From assembly GCF_025698545.1 (NCBI RefSeq), contig NC_068569.1:2852001-2916000 (forward strand): a stretch of DNA of 64,000 nt, written 5' to 3'. How positions within the stretch are numbered: the stretch's first letter is position 1; every line of letters starts with the position of its first letter. This document shows, piece by piece, positions 35,503 through 48,500 of the stretch. Under the pieces are notes generated by a model. That model was given only the letters and a program-made list of their open reading frames with translations, did no database searches and was not told the origin of the DNA. Source of the DNA: Gossypium raimondii (lineage: Eukaryota; Streptophyta; Magnoliopsida; Malvales; Malvaceae). Both the position numbers and the translations under genes were made by a program.

Positions 35503-37717
35503 TTAACTCCCCAGTCCCATACGAACAGGAGCGCCTGCTTCCTTTACCCATGTTCCCTTTAAGAATGTTTCTACTGTATATTTCTGGGCTTCTTCTCTGT
35601 TAATATCTCTTCGTCCTGCCCATTTCACCCTACCGTCAGTTCTTGCGCCAGGCCCTGTGTTGTTGAACTCTCCATAGAAAAGGGTACTTAGTGCAAAGTC
35701 GCCTTCCCATTCAAGCCATCCAGCAGGGTCAATGAAATCCTCGATCAGTGTTTCCATTATGATGGTCCTCGAGTATACCTTCCATGGCCTTCCTAGATAA
35801 TTCTTGAATTGTTTTGCGAGCGGTTTGAATGGTTCCTCTGGTAATATTTTACTGTTTTGTATAACGATGCCCGTTGTTTCTAACTTGTCTTTCCTCCCTT
35901 GGGCGGTGACGATGTTCTTTTGGTTGTCGTTGGGCTTCCTAACATAAATTAAACAGTTCTGGAACACGACTGTCGCGTCGCCGAAGATGAAATCTATGGT
36001 GCCGGCGATCACGCAACTTCGGTAGAACTGACGGTGAGTTTGTGTGTATAAGGTGTCTTGGAATCCTTCGAAACGACAGTTGAGGAAAATGGCCCTGTCA
36101 CCATCGACTCTTGCGGCCACTGCTTGATGTTTATCAGGCCCAGCGGTGTTTCTAAAGCCCATGCTTTTTGCGATAAAGCCAGGACCAGAAGCCACTGAAA
36201 CAAAAATTCCAATTATACTGCAAATACATGTAAAAAATGGAATGAAAAAGAAAAAGTTGCTATACCATAATATTAAAAGAAGTCATGGCTTAGCATACCA
36301 AAACTTGCCGTCTGGTAAGTGGGGAATCCATCAACAAAATTTTTGGCTCCAGTGATAATGCTCTTTTGTGATCCATCACCAAAAATGGTAAGGTTTACCA
36401 TTTTCTTTGGAACGATTACAGTCTCGTCGTATATTCCTGCCTTGACATATATTACATACCTGCATGTTGGAAGTGGATAAACAGCAGCATTTATGAAAAT
36501 TATAATGGAAATGATGAGGTCAATTCAATGATGGATTATTATTTATATATAGCATTACGCCATTACCTTCCCCCGTATTTTTGTGGCACAGCAGCAAGTG
36601 CTTCATTAATAGTTCTGAAATTTCCGCTACCATCTTGTGCCACTGTTACATTGGGAATTGGCTTCTTGTCATCATCTGCTTCCTTCAACAGCCTGCGTTC
36701 TTCATGGTTAAACCAGCTCGGATACCCACCCTTGGCCAACAAAGGAAACTTGGTTTGTAAAAGACGGCGTTTGGCTGGTGGCTTTTCCTTACCTAAAGTC
36801 ATCAAAGAAGATAATTGTCTGACCATGGCAAGGGAATTGCTAGTGTAAACCTGGCTAGAGTTAAGGGTAGTCCTGAAATCATTCTTCAATGGTCCATCAG
36901 GGAAACTATCAATGCAGGTTTCTTGGTAAGACATTACAGCACTTAACCAAGTGTTCAAATCACCATTGCTTGGTAACTTCCCTGGTTCTATTGTTCCTAC
37001 TCTATCAACGGAACTCTGTAATTCTTCCTTGGCATTGGCCATCACTTCTTTACAAACATCAAACGCTTTTCTCTCCACATCGGTTTTCAATTCGAACGTG
37101 CTGGCTTTGGTGAAAGCCTTGTCAAGCTCATCAGTTGTTTTGGTGATAAAAGACTTGACAAGTTCTTTGGGTTGAGTCGCGGATTGTGGATTTTCTTCTA
37201 GTGTCTTCCCAATAGTGTTGGCGCAGTAGTCCTTGAAAGTAGAAATTTCGCAAAAGGATTTTATGAATTCACTCGCTCCTTCCCCGAATGAAGGTGATGG
37301 AGCTGGTGCAGATTTTGGGGCTGGAAGTGGAGCTGGGACTGGAGCTGGTGGAAATGATGCTTTCGGAGCTGGAGCCGCTGCAGCTAGTGGTTTTGGAGCT
37401 GGTGGTTTTGGAGATGGTGGAGATGATGGTTTTGGTGGAGACGGTGGGGTCGACGGAGTTGAGGGTGGGGTTGAAGGAGTTGACGGAGGAGGGTTATCTT
37501 TTGGTTTACTGTCGTCGGCTTTACTATTATCATCGCTTTTGTTTTTTTCTGATTTCTTGCTACTATTTTTCATAGAGATAAAAGCAAGCGCTCCGGCCGC
37601 CGCTATACCAGCAATAACAAAGATAGCCACCAAGGCAATGATAAGCCTCTTTTTGAGTTTCCGTTGTCTCTCCTGTCTTCGACGTTCCTGTATTATATCA
37701 AAATCTTGAAACACCAT
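35503..37717 (-). CDS. Pectin methylesterase 2 with Pro-rich linker and PMEI pro-domain
   Basis: Three exons, 37717-36567, 36459-36299 and 36194-35503, give 667 aa, long for the family. A basic segment (RRRQERQRKLKKR) precedes a membrane anchor at about 25-48. Residues about 65-150 form a Lys/Asp-rich then Pro-rich linker with many TP, SP and AP pairs (arabinogalactan/extensin-like). The PMEI pro-domain follows (FCEISTFKDYC; YQETCIDSF), then two RRLL motifs about 30 residues apart. The catalytic domain has KHQAVAARVDGD, QDTLYTQTHRQFYR, GTIDFIFGDA and YLGRPWK, all intact. The first intron (VPQKYGGR / YVIYVKAG) is absent from its two neighbours; the second is shared. Middle gene of the tandem array. 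Confidence 0.95.
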
Positions 37718-38563
37718 TTTTTATTATTTTAAATAATATTTTGGTTCAGGCAGAGAACTCTCTGCCTTAGAATCAAGCTAAGGCAGAGAGGGGAATCAAG
37801 AAACCCAACGACAATATATATTCCTATATCTCTTCCTTTATCGTCCTGTTGTTGTTCGGATTTTGAGGTTCAATCTTAATGCCATGAACGTCAGAAATGG
37901 AGTCTGGACAGGAGAGCTTTCAGGCATTCTATTTAAAAGTTTGTTATGTTTGCAATTAAACGAATGATACACATTTTCTCTCTCCTAACCGCATTTCCCT
38001 CCATTTTAGCTTTTTGGTATTCCACCATTGACCTTGATTTGCTTTCCACCGCATGCTATAAATGGCTGCTCATCTAAATTAGGTCCCATTTTTTTACAAG
38101 GTTAATAAATTGCCTCACCTGCATTGCTAAACTTGGCCAAAATCGCTTTGCTTTAATTTCTTTGTGGCTCTTGTCCACCGTTAAAGCTATTGTTAAACTA
38201 ACAAGAGACTGGTCGGTTCTTGCTAACAACACCGGACCATAGATTCATAAACACCCCTCTCTACCAACAAAGCAAAGGACCAAACCAGAATATATATATA
38301 ATGCAAGTAGGATGAAAAAAATGTTGATGGGAAAAAAATCTTGATAATATTCAAACTCGATTGCTCGGAATTTAATCCATTTAGTTTTAATCCTAGAAAC
38401 AACTACACACACTGCCTTCTTTCAGGTACATGCATACATTTAGCTACCGAATAACTTATTGCTAAACTTATATGCTCAAGGAACAAGTTGATTCAATGTC
38501 AACAAGAGCAAACGAAAACTAGGAGATGATACCCTTATTTCGAATCTGAACCTGAGCTTTTAT
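37718..38563. other. Spacer between pectinesterases 2 and 3
   Basis: About 850 bases upstream of pectinesterase 2 and downstream of pectinesterase 3. It should contain the pectinesterase 2 promoter and 5'UTR. No additional gene or transposon ends are seen. Confidence 0.6.
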
Positions 38564-40735
38564 TCAAAGATCAAGAGAGAAAGGAAAGCCCGTGGCGTTT
38601 AACCAATTAGCTCCCCCAATAAAATTCCGCGCAGTATAGGTTTGTGCCTCCGATATGTTGGTGATCACGCTATACCCCTTCCATGTAACCCTGCTTGACG
38701 TGTTAGCTCCGGGGCCAGTATTCTGATATTCCCGATACGTCAAAGTGTCGAGTGCGAAATCTTTGTCCCATGGGAACCAACCAGCAGGATGAATAATATC
38801 ACTTATAACAGATTGCATGATAACAGTCCTCGAATGTGTCTTCCATGGTCTCCCTAAATAAGTTGCAAAATCGGACTTAACTGCTTCTAAATCCGAGGTT
38901 GCACCGATCCTGCATTTCTGAATCACAATCCCAGTGTTCTCGTTTGGGTCACTACGGCCTTGTGCGGTGACCATGTTCCTTTGGTTTGGATTGGGTCGAC
39001 GAGCATGAATGTCGCAGTCTTGCAACACTGCTGCTGCATTTCCGAAAATGAAGTCCACGGTGCCTGCTACAAGGCATTGTGAATAGAATTGGCGAAGGCT
39101 GTGGACATAGAGAGTGTCCTGGTATGCTAAAATGTCACACCTGTAGAATGCTGATAAATCAGAGCCCACACGCAGTGCCACTGCTTGGTGCTTCGATGGT
39201 CCAGCCGTGTTCTGAAATGTTATATCCCTGGCCAAGAACCCGTCCCCTACCGCAGCTGCAATATTGTATAGAAATTTGTAAAATTTTCCAAATCTGAAAG
39301 GGCAGTTAGATAGGCATTCCAGACCCCATACAACATGATTCACAATTTAATGTCTGACAGGTACAAGTGATGGCACTGCAGCCACATTGTTTGAGATCTA
39401 AATTAGGCTCTTCGTGTTATGGACTTTATTTTATTTCATTTACCATTAAATATAGTTTATTTTTCACCATGCTCAACAATCTATTCCCCTTGTCCTATGG
39501 AAATTAACAAATTGCAGTCTTCAATAATATGGCATGGAAACCCCAAAAACTAATTTAAAATTAAATGGCATGTCCGGCTTCATTATCATTCAAATTTTCA
39601 AGCAGATTACTCACCAACAGTGGCAGAGTGGAAAGTGGTGCTGCCATCGACAACATTTCTGCTAGCTGTGATGATGGTGTTGACCCTCCCATCTCCCACA
39701 AACATGAGATTGGTTTTCTTCCTTGGAACATCCACGTTTTCACTATACACTCCAGCTTTAATCTTAATAATGTACCTCGTGGTGCTTCTCTCCGGTGCAG
39801 CCGCCACCGCCTCAGACACCGTGAGGAAGTCTCCACTGCCATCAGCGGCCACTGTTACATTAGGAATCACTGTTGTAGCCTGTAACAGTCTCCTATCTCC
39901 CGCCGACAGCCATTTAGGCCATTCTGTTTGGTCTTCCTCCTCAAGTTGCCTCCCTGATGATGGATGATAACCCTGGCTTGCCATGTCTGTGTCCGTCAAG
40001 TTCTTGATCATTGCCAGGGCATTACTACACATATGAAAAACATGCATCTGCCCGTCAAGCAACGCTTGCCTCACCTTTAAAACCAACAAGACAATGATTA
40101 GTTCAATCAAAACAGTAACATATCAGAAACACAAATGTTAGTTGAACTAGTATGATTGAGTATTAAAAAGAAAAAAAAAAAACCTTTTTATCAGCTTTAT
40201 CGTGAGAAAACCCATCAAGGCAAGTTTCTTGGTTGGTCATTGCAGCACTAAGAAGACTCTTAAGGTCTTCAGCATGTTGGGAAATTGACTTGTTAAAGCT
40301 TGGATAGTCACTGAGATCATGTTCAGCTACCAATAGCTCATCCAAAGTCTCATCCACTAGTTCAAGACAGTCGTTAAGGGCAGCCTTTTCGCGCTCCGTG
40401 AGGCTCTTCCTTCGGGTACTAATGAGCTTCTTGATGGACAAATAGTTACTCTGAACAGCAGTCACCGTCAAGTTCAACGACATTTCAATCACATCCTTGG
40501 GGTTCTTGACCTTGGTCTCAGCATGTGGTGCTGAAGAGATTGTTGAGTAGCATAACTCTGGGTACAACGTGGAGCTGCACGAAGATTTGATGATGGAGTG
40601 AGCTGCTGCAGTATTACTGGATTTCTTTTTGGAAACGGAGACGGTGGTGGCAATGGTGACTATGGCAGTTACCAGAAGGATTGACGCAAAGAGAGCCAAG
40701 AAAAGCTTTTTCTTGCGGTCACCGGAGATAGCCAT
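38564..40735 (-). CDS. Pectin methylesterase 3 (type I, with PMEI pro-domain)
   Basis: Three exons, 40735-40184, 40074-39615 and 39255-38564, give 567 aa. The signal-anchor follows MAISGDRKKKLF at about 11-34. The PMEI region contains CSSTLYPELCYSTI and TNQETCLDGF. The processing motif GDRRLLQ precedes PNVTVAADGSGDFLTVSEA. Catalytic blocks are KHQAVALRVGSD, YQDTLYVHSLRQFYS, GTVDFIFGNA and YLGRPWK. The first intron lies between the PMEI helices (after DKADKK) and has a poly-T run straight after its GT donor; this intron is unique in the array. The second is the shared phase-1 intron before VGDGFLARDI. The upstream in-frame TTG is not a credible start. Confidence 0.95.
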
Positions 40736-40837
40736 TTCAATGGCAGCCAAGCCAATTAGTAGAAGAGAAGGGGATAAAGGCTTATTATTTCAGTACTTGG
40801 TAGTAGTAGCTGTAGTGCTATTAAAAATGGCCACAGC

Positions 40838-40846
40838 ATTTATAGT
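40838..40846 (-). promoter_or_regulatory. Candidate TATA box of pectinesterase 3
   Basis: CTATAAATG on the gene strand lies about 105 bases upstream of the start codon, a spacing that fits a short 5'UTR. Assigned by position and motif only. Confidence 0.45.
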
Positions 40847-42147
40847 AAGAGTAAGATGCCTCGATCCAACAACAGTGGCAGAAGAAGATTTGGGTATTCT
40901 ATTTTATTTTATCGACAATTAAATGCCTTTGTCTCTTGTCTTACTATTATAATTTATTATGACTATGTTTAAACATTTGAGAGGTTTTAAAAAGGTTGCA
41001 CTGAACATGACATTGCTATATTTATATATTAAATACCTTCACGTCAACTTATTTTATTGCTTCGTATCTTTTGGGTTTATAAACTATATTAATGAAGTTT
41101 TCCTAAAAATATATTAATAATTATATTTTAAACCAAATTTGAACCTACTGTTTAGGGTTAGTTTAGTCATTGCCTTTAAGAAGCGGTGGAAAAATTATTT
41201 TAAAAATACTTTTAAGAAAATAAAATTTTCAATTTAGACATGGTGTTATAAAATAATAAATATGAATATAAATAATGTTCAGATTAATTATTATGACGAT
41301 ATTTTAGTAAAATATAAAATTATAATTTGTTGTCAATATTTTAATATATAAATTTTAAATTTTAAATTTTTTAACAATTAATATCATTTATTTATAAAAT
41401 TTAATTTGAATATAATTTAAATATTAAAATAAGTTTTAATTAAAAAAATAAATATTATATAAAATATTTTAACGTTAAACTAAACCAAAATGTTTTGTTT
41501 TATTAGATTTGTTTAAGCTTGGGGGTGATGGGCCATGGGATAAGTAAGATACGACCGAAAACAATAGTCTGTCTTTTAAAATTGCAACGGTAACTGACAT
41601 TAGCAAACACCGACACTGGCTAAGGTGATTCTGTTTTTTGAAAAATTGTGTTTTATTTTTTTATCTTTTTCAAATGAGAAGAAAACTTGACTCTGGTTTT
41701 CATCATCTTATTTCCTTTCTGCCTTTTCGCACCATGTAGGAAGTTGGGGCGACTTACAGAAGGATTGGGTGGACAGCTCCTCAAGAGTGCATCAAGTTGT
41801 TAAACACAGATGTGAATTCTTTGCCATCCTAAAGGATATTTTATTATACTTTTACATTATCATAAATTTAATTCTCAACCTATATATTTTTATCAATTTC
41901 ATCTTTATTTTCTTTTCTTAAATTTGAATATGGACTAAAATGTTACATTTTTAAACATAGTAGTCCACATGACATACTACATGTACTTCATGTTAATTTT
42001 AAAAATTTTATGAATTTTTTAATATTTTTTGAGTTTTAATATTTTTATAATTTTTAAATTTCTATTGATATGCCATAAAAGCGAATGATGTTATATTAGT
42101 ATAAATTATGAAATGCGCATGGACTACATAGATAATCACTTAGCTAT

Positions 42148-42922
42148 AAAAAAATTTCATTAGGTACCCAAAATAAAAAAAAGTTTGCAATTTAAGTGTA
42201 TTATGTAGTTCGGTCATTTTGATCACTCTCGTTAAAATCACAAACGGTAAGTTGATGTGACAGTTAAAAAAAGTGATATAATAACAAATTTAGTCTTCAA
42301 TTTTTACATATTATATTGATTTAGTCATACTTTAAAAAATTAACTCTCAAATTTTACAAATGTTCTCAATTTTATCCTATTTCTAAAAAATTCAAAAAAA
42401 ATACATAAATATTTTAAAATAATAATAAATTTATATTTATATTTATATTAAATAAAAAATCATTATATTGATATTAAATATAAAATACTCTCCCACCACT
42501 ATCCCTCCCTACCCCCCCTATATGGCTCGTGGGTAAAATGAAATAAAAATGACGGGTGGTGGGCAAGTGGAGAGGCAGAGGGATGGAGTGAGGTAGGATT
42601 TTTTTTTATTTAATAATAATAACAATATAAATATAAATTTATTGTTATATTTTTAAAAATATTTTATAATTTTTATAATTTTTTATTTCCTTATAATTAA
42701 GATGAAATTGAGAATATTTGTAAATTTTAAGAGTTAATTTTAAAATTATGAACAAATCGAAATAATATGTAAAATTAATGACTAAATTTGTTATTATACC
42801 GATTTTTAACTGTCACATCAACTTATCATTTGTAATTTTAACGAGTGGCTAAAATGACCGAATTACGTAATGTGAGTACTTAAATTACAAACTTTTATTT
42901 TAATATTTAAAATGAAATTTCT
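42148..42922. repeat. Large foldback element, ~775 bp with ~290-bp inverted arms
   Basis: The left arm (from AAAAAAATTTCATTAGGTAC) and the right arm (ending TTTAAAATGAAATTTCTTTT) are reverse complements over about 290 bases. Examples are TTCGGTCATTTT with AAAATGACCGAA, and AAGTTGATGTGACAGTTAAA with TTTAACTGTCACATCAACTT. The central ~150 bases are C/G-richer (CCCTCCCTACCCCCC) and not palindromic. A non-autonomous DNA element (Mutator-like or foldback) is the best guess. Confidence 0.8.
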
Positions 42923-43269
42923 TTTATTATTAAATTAATATCTATGAAATTTACCTTAATTTATAAGTAAAATCAATCTTTAAAAATTAAAACTCTACAA
43001 AATATTTATAATATTTCAATAATTACATAAAAAGTTTATAAGTAATCTGAAATTTATAAGTTAAAAATGATAAAAGCTAGATCTTTCACCTATAGAAATT
43101 TATTAAATTGTGCAACTTTCACATAAATATTTATTCTATAGTTTTATTTATAGTTGAAGAGACGTGACTATACAAGTAAACCTCTCTTTTGATACTTTTC
43201 TATATAAAAATTGAAATTCATATTTATTAAATTTAGTCATATTGTATTTTATTTCCTCCATTTAAAAAT

Positions 43270-43510
43270 TGGGTAAATTAGTTATTGTACATTAGATCGA
43301 AGAGTAAATTGGTTCTTTTGTTAAATATTTCATCAATTTTTATTGTTAAAAACGATCTCTATAAGTCGGCATGAAGTACACATGATACGTCAAGTGTTAA
43401 TATATGATTATTCCATCAATTATGCTAATTTTTAATCGTATAAATAGATGAAAGTTTTAACATAAAATATCAATTTACTCTCTAACCTAACACATAAATA
43501 CTATTTTATT
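43270..43510. repeat. Small foldback element, ~240 bp
   Basis: Left AGAGTAAATTGGT and the preceding TTAGTTATTGTA pair with right ATCAATTTACTCTCTAACC..CACATAAATACTA in reverse complement, with mismatches. It looks like an older MITE-like copy. Confidence 0.5.
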
Positions 43511-43710
43511 TTAATTTTTTTAATAAAAACGAAATCTAATTTTCAGTACAAATAATTACCAATGAGGCCAAAAAAATCCATTCCAGTAAATGGATAGGGT
43601 TATTTAAGACGAGTGGAGGCCAGGTTAGGGAGTTAGGCACGGAGTGGCCCAGGCCTTAAATTACCATTTGTCAATACTTATAATGTCAAACTCGGGGGCA
43701 CGTTTTGTTT

Positions 43711-44270
43711 AGGATAAATTACATTATTAGTCACTAAATTATGAATAGGTTTTTGTTTTGATTACTAAATTAAAAAAGGTTACAATTTATTCATTAGACT
43801 ATTTGAAAGTCTTCATTTAAGTAACTGAACTATTCAAAAAAATTATTTAAGCCACTGGACTGTTAAGTTTTTTTTTTTTAAGTTTCGCCAACAATTTCTA
43901 AACGACGATTTGACAATCGGTACGGTAGATCAATTCCTACCGATAAGTAGAAAAACATATATTGGATCCAATTCGATTTGACAGCCAGTGTCAGAAATCG
44001 AAAAAAAAAGTTATTTAAATTTTGATTCACAGATATGTGATGCCCAAAACTGTTTCATGAAAAGAAAAATGAACCATAGAAGAGAAAGTGAAAGAGAGTT
44101 TTTAATTAGTGCAGGTGGTACGAACAAATAAAATCATATAACATCAATTTTAACAGCCCAATGATTTAAATAAAACTTTTGAATAATTCAGTAACTAAAT
44201 TGTAAATTTTTTAATTAAATCACCTAAACAAAAACTTACCAATAATTTAATAACTAATGGCTTAGTTTAC
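43711..44270. repeat. Foldback element, ~560 bp
   Basis: The left arm (TTAGTCACTAAATTATGAAT, GTTTTTGTTT, AAGTAACTGAACTATTC) has its reverse complement in the right arm (GAATAATTCAGTAACTAAATT, AAACAAAAACTTACC, AATTTAATAACTAATGGC). Arms are about 150 bp and the centre has no coding frame. Confidence 0.7.
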
Positions 44271-44338
44271 TTTTTATTTATTTGGTACATGGGAAATTGG
44301 TGGGATCTTTTTCCTTTTGTTTTAGGTTGAAAATTGAA

Positions 44339-44680
44339 ATTTTATTATATAAAAATAGATAAATTTCAAAATTATACATCGATTGGCTTAATATGTAATT
44401 TTATACATGAAATTTTGATTTGATCAAATTCTCACAATTTATTAACACAATTATTGATATAGCTTCATTTTATATTTATATATTAGATACACAAATAAAT
44501 ATATTTATCCAAGATAAAAATAAATTGATATATATTTATTTATTTAAATGTGTATGATTAAATCAAAATTAAAGTTTTACAATCAAAGTTTCATGTATAT
44601 AATTGCACCATATTAAAGCTCATGTATCAAATTGCACATTGAATCAAAGTTGATTTATAATTTTGAAATTTATCCTATAA
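44339..44680. repeat. Foldback element, ~340 bp
   Basis: Left GATAAATTTCAAAATTATAC..ATACATGAAATTTTGATT pairs with right TCAAAGTTTCATGTAT..TATAATTTTGAAATTTATCC. Arms are roughly 100 bp. Confidence 0.65.
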
Positions 44681-45548
44681 AACGTAACATGAAATTTTCT
44701 TGGGGGATTGAAATTGCACAAAGTAAATAGAATTAATGAAAATAATTTGGATGCTCCTTATGATTGATATTCACCCGAAACAAAAATAATCCCAAAATTT
44801 TATCACTAACAAATAAAATTTGATTGACTCATCAAATATATAGATTCCAAAATATCTGAAAATGATAAAAAAATATTTATCCAAGGAAATTCAGATGAAA
44901 TCCATAAATAAAATAAATCTTATTAATTCCTTTCCAAATTGTTTTAAATCCATATAAAACCCTAAGTTTATTAAAAAAATCCCCCCAAAAATCCTTCTGA
45001 CAACTCATGTCATGTAATGATGCAAGCAACAGCAATCATTTTTAATGTTAAGAAACGACACCGTTTGGGAACTAAAAAGGTTAAAGGAAGGATATAAAAT
45101 AAAGCCGTGAAAACAAATAAACAAGTGAAAAGAGGAAAAGGGGCATGTGAGTGTTGTCGGGTTTATGAAACTCCCGCCTGAAAAGCGGAGAAGAGGAGGG
45201 GCATATGAATATGATAGATCCCACATTTGCAGCAGCTGTTGAACTGGGGTCGCTTTATTCATGCTTGTTATTGTTAACTCTTAATGTTTAGTATTTTTTA
45301 CACCCCAAAATCCCATCCCTTAGACCCCACTTTCTCTTTGTAGTTTGTCCCTTTTCTTTGATTCTTGCACTTGAAAACAATTCCTTGTTTTTCCTTTTCT
45401 TGAAAAGGCTGGTCTTTTCTTTGTGGAGTGGAGGTATTAGATTCCTATGGTGTCAGCATTGCTAGAAGAAGACATGAACCAATAAATTTACTTGCTTTGC
45501 TTGCATCTGGGGGGTTTCATTTGATATTTTTTTCCCTTTTCTGGAGTG

Positions 45549-48500
45549 ATGCTTTGTCTAAAGGCTGAAGCTTTGGAAGAAGACCATCGTATTCATCCTC
45601 AAAATCTTGATAGTAATTGCAGTGATGAGAGTGGAGATTGCAATGGTGGTAATAGTGGGGGTTTTGTTTTACCAATCAAGTGGTGGGTCTTCTTCTTTTT
45701 CTGTTTGTGTTTTTTTTTCCTTCTGTAATGGTAAATGTGGTATGGTGGATGCCTGGAATGGTTTTGCAGGGCAAGCTCTATTAATAGGTATTTGCAATGG
45801 AAAAGCGGCAAGGTTTGGAGCAGGTCGTTTTTGGCTCCGGACGACTCTTCTTCTGAGTTGGAGGTAATTTGTAAAGCTAATTTCTTGCTCCCAATTTTAT
45901 TTTTATGTAATTCTCAGAATGCAAATTACCATATGAGGAGTTATTAATTATGGTGTGCCTCTATTTGGACTTATTGAAGATTCTTAGATTCTGAAACACT
46001 GTTGTTGCCAGGAGGATGCTAAGCCCCAGGAAATGAGCGGACAAGAGAAAAGTAAGCAGATGTGTCATTATAGACACCAGCTTGAAGAAGAAGTAAGAAG
46101 AATTTGTATATGAGCCTGCATATTGCCCTTCTCTTTTGCAAGTTATGATATTGGTTTCTTTCACTAGATTTTTGTTTAGCCTTCATCTGCAAAAAAAAAA
46201 GGGTTGTTGGAGATGTTTGTTTTGTCTTAAGGTCATGTGGCCTTTTAGTTGTTCAAAGTCGATGCCATGGTTCTTTGATGCATAAAATCTCCAGTTGCTG
46301 TTGTAAAGTTCATTTTTCGTTGTCATTTATGATTTCTTGAGTTCGTACAAGTCGGGAAAGTTCTAAAGAAGTGTCTTAGGCAAGGTAATTAGATTTGTCA
46401 ACTGCTAAGTTTTGTAACATGAAACAAGGGATGGACAAATGATCAGTGAATTCCAGACCTGTTGCAAGATGATTGTGCTTTAAGCCACTGAACTCCTTTG
46501 TTGCAAGATGATTGTGCTTTCTTACTAAGACAATGCATGTCTACTCATAGAGAGTAACACTTGGTCTAATGAATGATTATAGAAGCGCCATGACATTCAA
46601 GTTTTGGATTTTTTTTCTTAGAGGGCTAGTAGTAGTAACAGCCAACCCTGTGCAACATGCTAACTCTTGGATAATACAGGTTAAAAAGTTGCAGCAGCAG
46701 TTGCAGGAAGAGACTGATTTGCACTTAGCTCTAGCAAGTGCGGTCGAACACTCTGGTTCACATTCACCTAATTCTCCCAGCAAGCTTCCGTATAAGGTCA
46801 GCCTCCCTGTGCATGGTTTCTCTTCTGTTTTTATGTGCTTTTCTCAATCTCCTAAATTTGGATTTCAGGCCCTGGAGCTTTTAGATAGCATAGCTGTTCT
46901 GGAGATCTCAGTGTCAAAGCTTGAGCAGGAAATTCTTTCTTTACAATATCAGCTCAGTCAGGAGAGGAATGAACGACGTCTTGCTGAGTACCATTTAAAG
47001 CATTCTCCATGTCCGACAACATTACTTTTCAATTGCTCTCTGGCTCACTTAACAGAACCAGTACTGTCATATATACCATTAAAGTGTTATGCCAGTGATT
47101 CTTTTGCCTTTAAATAGTTACAAAATTCATTATCATTTCGATTTTACGCATTGGCTGTTCTTTTTAACAGTATATTTTATGTTTCAGATTACGACGCCTT
47201 GCAATGAAGAGGAAGCAGAAGAAAACGTGGATGATGTATGTCTATCAGAGGCTGCTATTGATAACATTTATATTGTGGAGAACCTTTGGCATCATCCCAA
47301 TCAGCTATCCGAAGAAATGGTCCTGCGCATGAGAGATATTTTCCTCTTCTTAGCAGATTCATCAAAGCTTTATTCTTCAGATCATTTGGTGTCACCAGCT
47401 TCACCTCACTGTCCCCTTGCCAATTTTTTGGCATCTTTCTTGGACTCACCTATAGTGACTTCCTTAGTAAAGAGTCCCTCAGTAGGTGGAGCATCTGATC
47501 CATATGGAGTCTCTGGCCAAGTCGACTGGAAATGTAATATTGGGACCTACAGCACAGCAGTTGAAGTCTCATGTTTGTCTGTTGGAAAGAAAGAACTCGA
47601 ATATGCCACAATGGCTCTAAAAAGATTCAGGTTTAATATCCTTGTTTCATTGGCTTCTAAGCACTTGGTCTAAAGTGAGCCTCACAGCTGTTGCTTTTAT
47701 TGTTCCTCTTTGTTTGCCTGCAGATTGCTTGTTGAGCAGTTGGCTGAAGTGGATCCATCTCAAATGAGTTGCAACGAAAAGCTGGCATTTTGGATTAACC
47801 TGTATCATGCTCTGATTATGCATGTAATACACTTATATTTATTTACAATCTATGCATTCTACTCTTTTGCACATACACAAACAATGCATAGAGACACTCA
47901 ATAATATATGGGGTGTCTTGATTGAATTTAATATGTCTGATTTTTTCTCTTTTCTCTGCTTCTCAGGCATGTTTAGCATATGGAGTTCCGAGAAACATTA
48001 ACAAACTATTTTCCTTAATGCAGAAGGTTTGATGGAGTAACTTTTCCTTGTTGTCCCTCCGCTCTTTCCCTCTTGTTCCTTCTCTATGCTGTTTTGAACA
48101 AATGCTAACAGCAGGGCATGATGACATGCAGGCTTCCTATACTGTTGGAGGACTATCAGTGAGTGCAGCAGTCATTGAATGCACTATTCTAAAAATGAAC
48201 CCTGCTACTTATCGTCCACAAATTGTATGTATAATAACTCCATTTACTTATATAGGCCCTTGTAATGGAAATTTTCATGATGCAATAGTAGCTTCCTTTA
48301 TCGAAAATTTGGTGGCTTTCTCCAAAGATGAAATCAAGTTTTACCATGCCTCTTTTCCATTTTTGTGGAGGGTTATTTTCTTCTCTCTTCTGTATCAGAG
48401 ATTCTTCCTTGATAGTATTCTCTGCCATATGATCATTTTTAGGCTGCAGCTGTTGCACTTCAAAAATTCAACTCTTCTAACGAGCAGAAAAAGTATACAG

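Larger units (their letters stand above)
40847..45548. other. Long AT-rich intergenic region rich in foldback repeats
   Basis: About 4.7 kb between divergent genes (pectinesterase 3 and the DUF547 gene). Four inverted-repeat elements are listed separately. The right end (about 45000-45548) is less AT-rich and should hold the promoter and leader of the DUF547 gene. The reading frame at 45005-45262 on the minus strand has no recognisable features. Confidence 0.65.

Noticed and set aside
37233-37709. Plus-strand Gly-rich 158-aa frame
   Set aside because: It is the exact antisense of the Pro-rich linker of pectinesterase 2, whose domains are clear on the other strand.
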